A stretch of DNA of 64,000 nucleotides from Fragilariopsis cylindrus CCMP1102. Taxonomy: Eukaryota; Bacillariophyta; Bacillariophyceae; Bacillariales; Bacillariaceae. The notes below the pieces were generated by a model. The model saw only the letters and a program-made list of their open reading frames with translations. It was not told where the DNA came from and searched no databases. The stretch covers positions 1 to 64,000 of the forward strand of contig FMBT01000289.1 of assembly GCA_900095095.1 (NCBI GenBank), written 5' to 3'. A program made the translations under genes and the position numbers. Positions 20,799 through 32,600 of the stretch are shown here, piece by piece (the first letter of the stretch is position 1; each line of letters begins with the position of its first letter).

Positions 20799-23189
20799 AT
20801 GACTTCATGGACTAAAGAAGAAGATGATATTGTTTTAAATGCTGTAACAAATTCGTCCGATCAACCCTTTACAGATTGGTCTGCTTTTGCTAAAGTAGGT
20901 ATGTTGCCTGGTCGTACTGGGAGACACATACGTGATCGTTGGGTCAATCATTTGAATCCAAATTTGTGGAAGAATCGTGTAGATACTATTTTTACGGAGA
21001 ATGAGGATTACATACTATGGGAAGCACAAAAGAGAGTAGGTAAAAAGTGGATACAAATATCTACTATTTTTTTCCATTCCACTCGATCAGAACTTCAAAT
21101 TAAGAATCGTTGGTATAGTGCAGCTTTTCGGAGTTTTATTTACAAACAAAAAATTGGTTCCTTAAAAAAAAAAGAGGATCAGGATGAAAAACGTATGTTA
21201 GAGGAAATGAAAAAGGAAGACAAACAAAATAAGAATAATGCCACAGAAACAGAAAGAAGACAACGTCGTCTAGCTATGGCACGAAAGAAGGTAGAGAAAG
21301 ATGAAAATGAAATTGGACAAAAGGAAGAAAAGGTAACATTACAACCACCATCAAGAAACCGAAAACGTTCTCGTGATCGAAGAGATGAGAAAAAAAGTTA
21401 CGACGTAAATAGTGATTACGAGGACGACAGCGATATGGATGAATACAATAGAGAAGATCAAGATGAACAACAACAGCAACGTCATGCAGTAAATTCATTT
21501 TCATCCTCATCGCGTGGCAGTAAAGGCGACGTATCATCATCATCATCATCATCGTCGTCATCTTCTTGTTCTTCTTCGTCTTTACCAAAGAAACACACAC
21601 CACCACCGTCGTCGTCGTCGTCGTCATCGCAAGGACAACAGCGTCCTCGCCCACGTCGTCGACCTCAACCTCGAACATCAAGACCTCCAACAGTCTTTGC
21701 CATCGATGATATTCATGTCGCTGCTCCACCTGAAGATCCGACGGCAACGACGACGACTTTGTTGTCCGCCTCTCACAACAGCAATACAAATGTCGAAATA
21801 ACTGATGCATCTACAGTAGCTCGTCCTGGTCATCCTCGTCGTCGCGGTCTACCACTAGCACTGCAGCAATATACGAGGCAAATAGCTACTGAATCAAGGA
21901 GTACGATCGAAAAGGACAAAGGTGTTAACATTGGTGATCAAACTACAGGTGGAAATGGTTCTATTGATCGAATAGATGATGAGGAAAAAAGCGACGATAA
22001 TAACAGCGACGGCGACGATGATTATGACGATGGCGACGACGAAGAAGTATTTTTTCCTCAAGAGAACAATTCTTTTCGCTATTTAGATCATAAAGAAAAA
22101 TGGATGCTAAGGTTTCAACAACTCGTAGCGTACAAAGAGCAACACCAAAATACTAAAGTACCATATAATTATAAGGAAAACCCGAAGCTTGGACGTTGGG
22201 CTTATCAACAACGCAGTTTGTACAATCGCGGAGAGCTACCTTCTGATCGAATCGACGTGTTGAAATCGATTGGTTTCGTATGGGTTGGAATTAAAGGGAT
22301 TGCAGCGACACACCAAATAAAATGGATGAACATGTTTCAAGAACTCGTAGCGTATAAAGAGCAACACCAAAATACTAAAGTACCATTTAATTCTAAGGAA
22401 AACCCTAAGCTTGGACGTTGGGTTTCTCAACAACGCTGTTCGTACAGTCGCGGAGAGCTACCTTCTGATCGAATCGACGAGTTGAATAAAATTGATTTCG
22501 TATGGGTTGGAATTAAAGGAATAGCAGCGATAGACCAAATAAAATGGATGAACATGTTTCAAGAACTCGTAGCGTATAAAAAGCAGCACCAAAATACTAA
22601 TGTTCCAGCAAAGTGTAAGGAAAACCCGAAGCTTGGACGTTGGGTTGCTGAACAAGGCAAGCAGTATAGAAAAGATAAGCTAATTCTGAGTCGTATTGAT
22701 CTTTTGGAGTCGATTGGATTTGTATGGAAAGTGAGAAAAAAAAGTTACAATGAATTGTGGATGGAAAGGTTTCAAGAACTCGTAGCTTACAAAAAGCAAC
22801 ACAAAAATACTTATCTTCCAACACATAATGATAAGGAATATCCGAAGCTTGGAAGTTGGGTTAGTAAACAACGTCATCATTACAAAAACGATAAGCTATT
22901 TCCGAGTCGGATTGATCTTTTGGAGTCGATTGGATTTGAGTGGGATACAGTAAGAGAGTTGACAGACCAAATAAAATGGATGAACATGTTTCAACAACTC
23001 GTAGCGTACAAAGAGCAACACCAATATACTAATGTACCATGTTATTTTAAGGAAAACCCGAAGCTTGGACGTTGGGTTTCTAGTCAACGCATGTATTATA
23101 GAAAAGACAAGCTAATTCCTGAACGAGTAGCTCATTTGAATTCGATTCACTTTGACTGGGATGGGACTACAACTTCGAAACAACGATAA
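20799..23189 (+). CDS. Myb two-repeat protein fused to five HA repeats
   Basis: Single exon, 796 residues. Residues about 3-52 (SWTKEEDDIVLNAV ... GRTGRHIRDRWVNHLNP) and 61-113 (FTENEDYILWEAQKRVGKKW ... QIKNRWYSAAF) are two Myb/SANT repeats of R2R3 type, with the spaced tryptophans or aromatic substitutes and the recognition-helix RDRW/KNRW ends. A basic coiled segment, a Ser/His/Arg-rich disordered region and an acidic stretch follow. Five HA repeats start near 433, 507, 581, 653 and 725. Repeats are nearly identical in DNA over long blocks (for example AAATGGATGAACATGTTTCA recurs three times), which points to recent internal duplication or conversion. By family a sequence-specific DNA-binding regulator is likely; what the HA array contacts is unknown. 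It follows another HA gene by 1 kb on the same strand. Confidence 0.9.
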   Translation: MTSWTKEEDDIVLNAVTNSSDQPFTDWSAFAKVGMLPGRTGRHIRDRWVNHLNPNLWKNRVDTIFTENEDYILWEAQKRVGKKWIQISTIFFHSTRSELQIKNRWYSAAFRSFIYKQKIGSLKKKEDQDEKRMLEEMKKEDKQNKNNATETERRQRRLAMARKKVEKDENEIGQKEEKVTLQPPSRNRKRSRDRRDEKKSYDVNSDYEDDSDMDEYNREDQDEQQQQRHAVNSFSSSSRGSKGDVSSSSSSSSSSSCSSSSLPKKHTPPPSSSSSSSQGQQRPRPRRRPQPRTSRPPTVFAIDDIHVAAPPEDPTATTTTLLSASHNSNTNVEITDASTVARPGHPRRRGLPLALQQYTRQIATESRSTIEKDKGVNIGDQTTGGNGSIDRIDDEEKSDDNNSDGDDDYDDGDDEEVFFPQENNSFRYLDHKEKWMLRFQQLVAYKEQHQNTKVPYNYKENPKLGRWAYQQRSLYNRGELPSDRIDVLKSIGFVWVGIKGIAATHQIKWMNMFQELVAYKEQHQNTKVPFNSKENPKLGRWVSQQRCSYSRGELPSDRIDELNKIDFVWVGIKGIAAIDQIKWMNMFQELVAYKKQHQNTNVPAKCKENPKLGRWVAEQGKQYRKDKLILSRIDLLESIGFVWKVRKKSYNELWMERFQELVAYKKQHKNTYLPTHNDKEYPKLGSWVSKQRHHYKNDKLFPSRIDLLESIGFEWDTVRELTDQIKWMNMFQQLVAYKEQHQYTNVPCYFKENPKLGRWVSSQRMYYRKDKLIPERVAHLNSIHFDWDGTTTSKQR

Positions 23190-23608
23190 AGAGGCACAGT
23201 AACGTGATCGACAAGAAAACCTTCAACACTACTAAAGAACTTCAGCCAGAACAATAAAAAAGGCGGCTGCACACAATAGGAAGAAATTCTAGAAAGTTCA
23301 TTTGATTTATGATACAGGTCATATTCTACAATTTTGATAACGTGTGTAGTATATAACACGTATCAAGTAATTCTTAATATAATATATTTATTGAGTGAGT
23401 GAGTGAGTGAGTAATAATATGTGGTTTTTGTTATTCAAATATGCAGGTATTTTTTATTTTGTTTTTATATTATATAGTTGATCGTTCATTCCATTCAATT
23501 TCTTTCTTTCTTCTTTATCTTTCTTCTTATGATTATATAAATATTTTCTTGCTTGCTTTTTTTTTTTAAATCGTTGACGGTTTCTTGTCGATCACGTTAA
23601 CTATTAGT
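23190..23608. other. Convergent intergenic region
   Basis: Shared 3' flank of the Myb-HA gene and the transketolase gene. It contains a GAGT repeat at about 23394-23412 and T-rich tracts. Confidence 0.65.
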
Positions 23609-26517
23609 TTAATGTAATGCTTTACCAAATTGTTCAAAGATTGGTACATTACGTAAAGCTGGTATATTACCATTTTTCTTGTAAAATTCAACTAATGCCT
23701 TACCTTTATTGGAAATGTTATCTGGTGTAAAACCAAAATGATCATATAATTGTGGACCTTTTCCTGATGCACCAAAACGATTATCCATACCAATTTGTGC
23801 ATGTGAAAATCTATGCCATCCAGCTACTGCAGATGCTTCAACCGATAATGTTGGTACATTACCAGGTAATACAGATGCTTGATATTCTTCTGATTGTTGT
23901 AAGAATACATCTTGACAAGGCATACTAACAAGATTTGTTGCAATACCTGCAGCAGTCAATAATGCAACTGCTTTAACACAGAATTTAACTTCCTCACCAG
24001 TGGAGATAATAATAAGAGCTGGTTTTTCACATTCAATTGCTGTGTATGCACCCATCATTGCCTTTTCTTTTGTTGAACCAAATAATCCATATACAGTTTG
24101 TCGACTGCATGCAAGAACGGACGGTGTGAACTTGTTACGAATAGCAGATTCGTATGCAGCATTCATTTCATTCGAATCAGCTGGACGCCATAAATGTATG
24201 TTTGGCATAGAACGAATTTGTTCAAATTGTTCAATTGGTTGATGTGTAGGTCCATCTTCACCTAATCCAATAGAATCATGCGTAAATACATAAAGGATAC
24301 CAAATCTTGATAGAGCAGAAACACGTACAGAACCCATACAATACCCAATAAATGTCATGAATGTCGCACAATATGGACGGAAACCACCATATGCATATAA
24401 GCCATTGGAAATTGCTGCCATAGCATGTTCACGAACACCAAAACGAATATACTTTCCGTGTGGTGTTCCTTTTTGATAATCGACACCACCCTTAGGGAAT
24501 GTACAATTACTTGGTGTTAAATCAGCAGACCCGCCAATCATTTCAGGTAATTTAGGAACTAATGCATTAATACAACCTTCACTAAATTTACGTGTTGCTA
24601 AGTCCTTTGTTTCACCAATAGTAAATACAGGTAGGTCATCAAATGCATTTGTTGGTAATTCACCAGCAAACCGACGTTGAATTTCTTGTGCTTTTTCTGG
24701 TAATGATGCGGAAAATTTATCCATCGTATTAATTTGCCATTTGGTTAAAGAATCTTCCCCCTTCTTGGATGCCGTATTAAATTGTTTGACAACAGCATCA
24801 CTAATTTGGAATTTTAATTCAGGATTAGGTAATCCATATCCTTTCTTGGTATCTAATAATTCTTGTTCACCTAATGCAGCACCATGTACACCAGACGTTC
24901 CTGCCTTATGTGGCGAACCTTGTCCAATAACTGTCTTCACAGCAATGATGGATGGCTTATCAGTACATGCCTGAGCATTTGCGATAGCTGTACGTAAATC
25001 ATCTAATCCAGTAACAACATCAGTTACTGCTTGGACATGCCAATTATAGGATGCATACCGTTTTTGGACATCTTCTGTAAATGATAATGTAGTATCACCA
25101 TCAATAGTAATATTATTATCATCATATAATACAATTAATTTACCTAAACCTAAATGTCCTGCTAATGAGGATGCTTCACTACTGATACCTTCTTGTAAAC
25201 ATCCATCACCACATAATACATATGTAAAGTTATCAAAAACTTTTAATTCAGGTGTATTGTATGTTGCTGCTAAATGAGATTCACCCATAGCAATACCAAC
25301 AGCATTAGAAATACCTTGTCCTAATGGTCCAGTACATACTTCAATTCCTGTTTTATTAATTATAGTTCATGTATTTAGATTTTACAAACAAAGGATGGAC
25401 GACGGGACAAAGATAAGATAAGATGTGTGAGTTGAGTTGAATTATGTTGAGTTGAGTGTAGTGTAGTGAATGATAATGTGAAACGAGAACGGAGGAAGTG
25501 CATATTTATCAAGACACGTTCTTGGAGTCGAAGTCGAATCAATAGCAACAGCAGAGCAACAGTAGAGCAACAGTAGAGCAACAGTAGAGCAAGCAACGAC
25601 ACGTCACGACACAGCAACATCAACAGCACGAATGAATGAAACTGGACGATCGTGAATGAATGATGCACAAATAAATGGGTATATATGCGTTGTTACGTAT
25701 TCCATTTTTTCGATAACGACGGACGGAAGTCGGAAGAGTCAATTTACGTCATCAAAATCGAAAAAGGGAAAGGAGAAAGCGTCGTGATCGATTTCCGATT
25801 TCAAGGACGACAGAGCAACATCAACATCAACAGCACACATGCACATCACGCTTACACGTTCGCTGAAGAAAAATTAATCGTTTCTCGTTGGTTGTTTGTG
25901 CTTCGTCGTGCATCGTGTCGTAAAGTAAAGTAAAGCAAAGCAAAGTATGGCAAAGCAACATTCATTTCATTTCGTGTATTATAATAGTAAATAGTGTTGT
26001 AAAAACATAAAAACGTACCTGCCGTAACAAATGATTCAGGATGACCAGGTGTGGTAGATCCTAATTGACGAAATTGTTTTAAATCCGATATTTTCGAATC
26101 CGCATATCCAGTCAAATGTAACATCACATATTGCAAGGCACACGCGTGTCCATTCGATAAGACAAATCGATCACGATTAATCCATTTGGGACTTTGTGCC
26201 GAATACTTCATAATTTCATTCCATAATAAATAGGCAATTGGTGCGCAACCCATGGGTGCACCAGGATGACCAGAATTTGCTGTCTGGACCATATCAGCGG
26301 ATACAGCACGAATTGTATTAATACATTCTAATTCTAATGTACTTCCTTTATAATCTGTCATTTTGGCGGTGTTGATGGTAGTTGAGTAGTAGTAGTATTT
26401 GGAATTGGAATTGGAATTATTGTTGATTATGAGACTAGTAGGTCGTTGAGAAGTAGCAATAATATTCTTTCTTGTTGAGGTTCGTTTTATGCCTTGTGTG
26501 AAGATACTTTTAATCAT
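23609..26517 (-). CDS. Transketolase
   Basis: Moves two-carbon ketol units between sugar phosphates in the pentose phosphate and Calvin pathways, using thiamine diphosphate. Exons 26517-26019 and 25347-23609, with a GTACGT donor and a 671-base intron, give 745 residues. Visible family features: [10 protein letters not shown] near 80, [14 protein letters not shown] after the join, the thiamine motif GDGCLQEG from 213 to the NN pair at 244-245, and the second domain with [20 protein letters not shown]-like and DRFGASG segments. Residues 1-52 are an extension rich in Lys, Arg, Ser and Asn with no acidic residue and no hydrophobic core, which resembles a mitochondrial presequence and not the signal-plus-transit peptide of diatom plastid proteins. 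Initiation at Met53 (26361, MTDYKGS) would give a cytosolic form of usual length. The intron holds an AGAGCAACAGT repeat near 25553-25592. Confidence 0.95.
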
Positions 26518-27825
26518 CGATCTGGACCGAAGATTGATTGATTGTTTTGTTTTGTGGCGTAGATTTCTTGCATGTCAATCAATGAAGCTTCGCCAACAGA
26601 TGCATCTGCTTCGGTCAACAAATCCAAGCCATCCTTCGGTCAAGCCAAAAACAAAACAAAAAATTAGAGTTCGCATTTTTCAAGCTAGGTATGATTGGCT
26701 AAGAAAAGAAAAGATCCAACAATTTTCTAATAAGAAAAGATCGCAACGACTACCGGTCCGTATCCGTTACAGGTGAAGGAATTTCAAAGGTTCGCGCGCA
26801 ATAGTCCAAGTGTGTGAAGGACAGGCGTTCGTGGGGTTTTGTTTTGTTGAAGAAATCAATGGCTGTGGTGAGTACAAGTAACGTAAGAACAGGCTAGTTT
26901 TTTTATTTGAAGAAGGCACGATGTAAGGATGCATGACAGACGGCGGTAGTTTTGCAACACTAAACTCTTTACACAACAAAACACACACAACTGACTGATG
27001 ACTACTGCTACTGCTTGGGAATGTGTTATACTCTTTGTTGTAAGCCTTCACAATGTGTACAAGGAATACAACCATATACAACAATATCACAATATTATAC
27101 AACAACAACAACAACAACAACTGCTAAACTGTGTGAGAATTTCTTGTCCTCTTCGTTGTAAATTTTCAATGTAGTAAAGGTTATAATAATATAGGTAGGT
27201 ACATGATCATCACTGGCGGATTAACTCCTGATGTAGAGTATGCTTGTCATTATTTACCTGTACATTTCTTCCTGTCAACCACCAAACAATATACTATGAA
27301 ACAACAATAATAACTGCTTGTTTTGCCTACTTCTGGGTAGCTATTTATCATCAGCATGACTAGTCTAGCTAGTAGCTAGCAGTAACGCGCGTGAAAAAAA
27401 AACTTTTCGTATACAATATCGATATAATAGACTGTGTAGATTGAAGTCTACCCTAATCAGTCATAATGGAATGGGCAAGACAAATGTTACTATGATTTAA
27501 AGGAGTAACCACTTATGCAACAACAAAGACCGAATTAGTTTTCGGTGTTCGTATCTTACGGAATGAAGCTAGCTAAATAGCGCAAGAATGGTAAGGTTTT
27601 CAAAAAACGAAGTTCAGTTTACACTTATCGAAACTTTCCCATGATTAGTTGGTCGTTCAGATAGTATTGTAACAGATGTTCTTCTCAATCTAAAAGCATA
27701 ATTTCAACCTCAAGAGTTGAACGCATATCAAGATAATTGCCATAGTTAACAGAGAATGTAACTTACTAACCAGTTTTGTCTTAAATATCGTAAGATTTCA
27801 ATAAAAAAATTATATTTACCCTATA
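26518..27825. other. Intergenic with CAA runs and a diverged repeat
   Basis: No gene is supported. It contains a CAA/ACA run at about 27100-27120 and a segment (about 27117-27330, TGTGTGAGAATTT ... CTGTCAACCA) that is partly repeated near 29325-29460 and 29493-29620. The CTAGCTAGTAGCTAGCAG palindromic patch lies at about 27364-27381. Confidence 0.55.
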
Positions 27826-28659
27826 TCACTCTCGGAATTTCGACTTTAATTGAAGATACTTGAGCATTTCTTGTTCATCATCTTCAATTTCTTTGCTTTG
27901 GACGGCATCACTAATAGTCATACCACTTTTTAAATTCTTTTTGACATCCGTTTGGCGTTTCCTTTCCAGCTGAGTAAGCGTGTGAAGTCGTTGTTGTTCT
28001 TTCGTTACCGATACTGATGATCTGGATTCGTCAGAATCTAAATCCTTTAGAAAAATATTGAAGTTGATCCTTTCAAAAGCAGCTAATGTCCCGAAGGGTT
28101 GTTGCTCTTGACAAAACCATCCCAAACTTGGATTTATCTTGCAGTTCGATTGTTGATTCTGTTGACGCAGTCGTATCCCTGTTGTGATGAGATTCGTATC
28201 AGCCTGATTGACACACCTTAAATATTCCCGATCGACTAGATCCAATCGAGTCAAAGCTGGTAAGGTAATAAAACGCAAGGCAATGAGCGAAGCGAGACTA
28301 TTGGTTGGTTTTATTTTTGCCTTTCGTTCCATCAGACCCGATTCGCAGTGACAATAGGATATATCATGAAGTTGACATGCGGAATCCACTTCGTCAGATG
28401 CCTCGTCTCCATGCCATCCATGTGCTCTGCAATTATCTCGAACGGTAACCTCCGGCGTCGGTCCACAGTAGTTTTTGTATGTACCAGGATATAGTTTGCG
28501 AGGAAGATAATTTTCTGTGGAACTTCGTTTCTGTTCACGATTCTTGTTACTTATCACTTCAATAGCTACGACTTGCTGCTGAGCAATTGGAGAGGGTGGT
28601 ATGTCTTGGAGCGCTAGAGTACCAATCAAATATAAGGCCAAATTGGAAATGATCATCAT
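27826..28659 (-). CDS. Secreted phospholipase A2-like protein
   Basis: Single exon, 277 residues, with an N-terminal hydrophobic segment (about 5-17, LALYLIGTLAL) likely to be a signal peptide. The core at 61-105 has YKNYCGPTPE, RDNCRAHGWHGD and DSACQLHDISYCHC. The last matches the phospholipase A2 catalytic pattern D-xx-C-xx-HD-xx-YC with H98-D99, and YCGP resembles the calcium loop of group XII/parvoviral-type PLA2 folds. The rest is charged, with a basic coiled C-terminal region ending in an acidic helix. By family it would hydrolyse glycerophospholipids at sn-2; the calcium loop is unusual, so activity is not certain. Upstream lies a 5-kb stretch with no gene. Confidence 0.7.
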   Translation of the reverse strand: MMIISNLALYLIGTLALQDIPPSPIAQQQVVAIEVISNKNREQKRSSTENYLPRKLYPGTYKNYCGPTPEVTVRDNCRAHGWHGDEASDEVDSACQLHDISYCHCESGLMERKAKIKPTNSLASLIALRFITLPALTRLDLVDREYLRCVNQADTNLITTGIRLRQQNQQSNCKINPSLGWFCQEQQPFGTLAAFERINFNIFLKDLDSDESRSSVSVTKEQQRLHTLTQLERKRQTDVKKNLKSGMTISDAVQSKEIEDDEQEMLKYLQLKSKFRE

Positions 28660-31600
28660 AACAATAAATAATAGTAATACTAATTGGTTGCTATGATTAA
28701 TACGGCAAATGCATATTCGTCAATCTCACTTATTCGTCAGGGACAATAATAACTTGCGTGTTTTTCAAAACAAGCCACGGTGCTTCTTGACGTGGAGCAG
28801 ATTTCAATTCAAAAAACACACAACAAGTCAAAGCAGAAGTTGAAGTAAGAAAGAAAAAAGCCAACACAACACATACTTTCTTTTGTTGTGATGATACTAT
28901 TACTACCGTGCTTCCATCATGCCTTCGATAATATCAATAACAGCGGGGGCGGGACAATTATTAGATGGCGATGATGATATTTTATGGAAGTAGAAAAAGA
29001 CGCGTCTTCGTTCTTTTTCGACAAACCAGTTGTTTATGCAAGAGGTGTCTGTCTGCGTGGTGGCGGACGAGGAGAGCGCACCGGAAAAATGTTATCTCAA
29101 TGATGATACTGTATGACAGGTGTCGATATTGGGTATATATCACTAACTTGTATAATACTAGTGGATCCACTGCTACTGCTGGTGCATTATCATGTTGTGT
29201 GTTTCTATTCCTACTATCAACATGATGAGACAATAATAGGAGCACGGGCAACTGCTGCTGGTCCTGTCAGCCAAACAGTATTATGAAACAACAACACCAA
29301 CAACACCAACACAGGCAACTACTGTGTGAGAATTATTTATTGTGCACTTCTTGTAGTAAGCTTTTGCATGGAATGGCAGTACAATAACATAGGTATATTA
29401 TATCATCACTAGGTCCTACTTGTGAGTCCATACATACAAATTCAAACTGTTGCATGCTAGTTCTATCTATTCATAACAGCACTTTGTTTTTAGTGTGTAA
29501 GAATTTGATAAAACAATATGCACTTCTTATAAAAAGCAGCATGATGAAAGGGTTGTACAATCAACTCCTGAGGTACATGCTGATTGTTTTTCCTATCTAT
29601 TTCTGTCAACCAACACACAACATTTAAAACAACAACAGCAACAGCAACAGCAACAGCAACAACTGTTCCTTTGTTACAGTTTAGCTCATGCTGGTTCTAT
29701 ATTATATTCCTACCAACCAAACAATTTTATCAACCAAGAACCAAATTTTTAATTACTGCTGTTTTAGAACTTGCTGTCCAATCCCTCTGGAAAAACTTTT
29801 GGAGGTGATGCTTGTACAATAATTTCATCAATTCCTGTAGTATGAACAATTGTCATACAAAACAACAACAGAAACTGCTGCTGCTGCTGCTGCTGTTTTA
29901 GAATTTGATGTTGCACCTCTTAAAATCTTTGGTAGATGAAGTAGGTTGTCCAATTATAACCATGTGCTGAAGCTGGAGAATGATACCAGATAAGTTGGCT
30001 CAAAGTAAATATAATGAGGTGTGTGGGTGACATTTAGCTTTAAAAAAGGTGTAGTTTGGTCTAGTCCTACCTGTTTATCAACAATATGTTTAGAAGTTAG
30101 GACTAATATGACGTATACCAAGAAGACTACTTTGTGGTTCCAGTCACAATTCACAAATTAGGTTTGGGACTGGGAATTTAGATAAGAATCTACTTAGCAC
30201 ACACAATTGCATTCTACTGTTGCAGTACCAATATTTACCACCTATCCCCTATATATGTATAGAATAGTAAAGTAGAAGAAGGGTATCATATAATTATATG
30301 TGGAGAAACAACCATGATTCTAGAAACAAATTTGGAGCTAGGGGGGGGGGGGTTACCTCCTGGTTACCTCCCATATACAATGACAAAACAAGAACATGCA
30401 GATGTGCCTACAAAGTTGCCAGTTGCCAGTCTTTGGCACACTTTGCAGCTATATAGTTAATTATTCCGCTGAAACTCTATTGTCATTCAATGGTAATGTG
30501 ATGGGTTGTGATGGGTGTCCCCTCAGGTTTGTAAAGGCATGCCAGGAATGTTGTGGTATGTGATGACATACAAGAATAATGGTAGAAGATGAGATATCAA
30601 GTGTGGATTATAAGGACAAACATTCAACTTTTAGGGTATTTATTTCTATCTTTTCCCCAAATTTTGGGGGTGCACAGCAGCAGGAAATAACTTAGGTTCT
30701 AGTTAATGAAACTAAGACTTTTCTGTCAAATCAGAAGTAGAGACACTACATTCAGTAGCACTACCAGTAGTTTCAGATTTTATACCTTGGCAGTTTCATA
30801 TCTTATATTCTTGGAATGATGATACCTCAATCAAATAAAAATGACAACTGACTACTGTTTGCACTCTATCAATATCCTTGGTGGTATGACAAAGCCAAAT
30901 ATGTCACTTCTTCTCCACACTATTCTCCACATTGATAGACCATTGTGTAACCTCTGAATCTTTTCATTCACATCTAACTTTTTTATAGGGACATTTTTTG
31001 TATTCCCAGATTTTTTCAGTTCCTGCCATAGCTATTGGTACAGATTGACAAGATCTCAATAGTTGTTGCTTCTTCCTTATACAAAAATAAATGACATGTC
31101 ATCTGTGGAGACCACTAGTACAAACAAACAGTAGATAAATGAGGAGTACACACTGGCCATGGCATATATATATGTTGTTTAGTCCAATGGGCATCCGGTG
31201 GTGAGGTGATGTTAGCGGTTGCCAATTCGAGGTTGTCATATCTGTGCTAGCACTTAGTGGAGCTCCATTTCCTTTCTTTCTCATGCCATCACCTTGTTGA
31301 AGTTTTGAGGTAGTCAAATTATGTATACAGTCTTGCATTATCATTTCAATCTTTGGATTGTAGGAATCATTGCCATTGATTGTAATAATGAGTAGATTAC
31401 TTCAGTTGCCAACCATGCAAATGAGATTCAGTTGACAGATCATACTTAGCTTCAGCTCGCAGCGCACTAGCTCCTAATTTTGAGGGAGATGCACCCCTTT
31501 CAAAGAGGATCTCCAAAAGTGTTCAATAAGGTAAATAAATATGAGGGATCATGACCCTTGGTTAATCCTCTATGGGTATGAGATGGATGACTGGGTGGTA

Positions 31601-31875
31601 TTTTGGTGCACCTTTCTGGTTCTGGAACCTAAGGAGAAGTTATTTACCTTATTATTTACCTAAGGAGAAGTTATTCATCTTATTATGATGTATTCAAAGT
31701 AGTTTAATATTCCAATAACCAAACTCCACTGGAGAAATTGTGAGATAAGAATGATACAAATCAGAATTACTTTAGTCAAGTGATGATGAACCACCAGGGA
31801 TGGTAGGAGGGAAACACATTCAATCTGTCTAGTGTTTCATACCAACCTACACCTGGATCTCTTGTTCACCTAGTA
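28660..31875. other. Long gene-poor stretch with degenerate repeats
   Basis: No convincing gene in over 3 kb on either strand. It contains CAACAACAC, CAGCAACAG and CTGCTG trinucleotide runs (29290-29310, 29630-29665, 29875-29895), blocks related to 27117-27330, a 13-G run near 30342-30353 followed by a GGTTACCTCC duplication, and a direct repeat of CTAAGGAGAAGTTATT near 31630-31675. Some frames read like broken Thr/Ala-rich protein (ETAAAAAAVLEF near 29868-29915) but all are interrupted. It may be a graveyard of an old gene or mobile element. Confidence 0.5.
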
Positions 31876-32600
31876 GTTTTTGTGCCTACCACAACAGCAA
31901 AACAGATTTTATTCCTCAACTACATGAACAGAAAAGTTGTAGGAGGCAAACACAATGTTTTAGTACACTATGTGGAAGTTTGTGCACCCAACCTATCTGA
32001 TGTTCTCTTCAGCAACCCTTTTATATGAGATATTTTGTGCTTCATTTTGGTCAAAAATCCAGTTATTTGTGTGCCTACCACATTAGCAAAACAAATTTTA
32101 TTCCATAACCCCATGAACAAAAAGCTTGTAGGAGGCAAACACCATGTTCTAATACACTATGTGGAAGTTTGTGTACCCAACCTATCTGATGTTCTCTTCA
32201 GCAACCCTTCTATATGAGATAATTTGTGCTTCATTTTGGTCAAAAATCCAGTTATTTGTGTGCCTTCCACATTAGCAAAACAAATTTTATTCCATAACCA
32301 CAGGAACATAAATCTTGTAGGAGGCAAACACCATGTTCTAATACACTATGCGGATACTGCACCCAACCAAAAGAGAGTTTTCCTTCGGAACCATTTGAAT
32401 GAGAGATTTCTTGGTGCATTTTGCTTGAAAATATGGTTATTTTTGTGCATACTGCAGCAGCAAAGTCAAGTTTACTCTTCAACCGCAGGAACAAAAAAGT
32501 GGTAGGAGGGCAACACAATGTTCTCATATACTATGTGGAGGCTGCTGCACCCGACCAAAAGAGAGTTCTCCTCTGCAACTCTTTCAATTAAGATATTTTG
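31876..32600. repeat. Four tandem copies of a 189-bp unit
   Basis: Copies begin near 31881, 32070, 32259 and 32444. Spacing of 189, 189 and about 185 bases can be counted from the shared TGTGCCTACCACA-like landmark. Copies 2 and 3 are nearly identical; copies 1 and 4 have diverged. Each has GTAGGAGGCAAACACCATGT and CTCTTCAGCAACCC-like blocks. The unit length is 63 codons, and one plus frame reads through most of a unit, but stops fall at unit ends. Confidence 0.9.

Noticed and set aside
25375-25933. Frames of 82-97 codons inside the transketolase intron
   Set aside because: They lie between clear splice borders, contain simple repeats and have no domain.
26489-26776. 95-codon plus frame overlapping the transketolase start
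   Set aside because: Antisense to the transketolase presequence, with no independent features.
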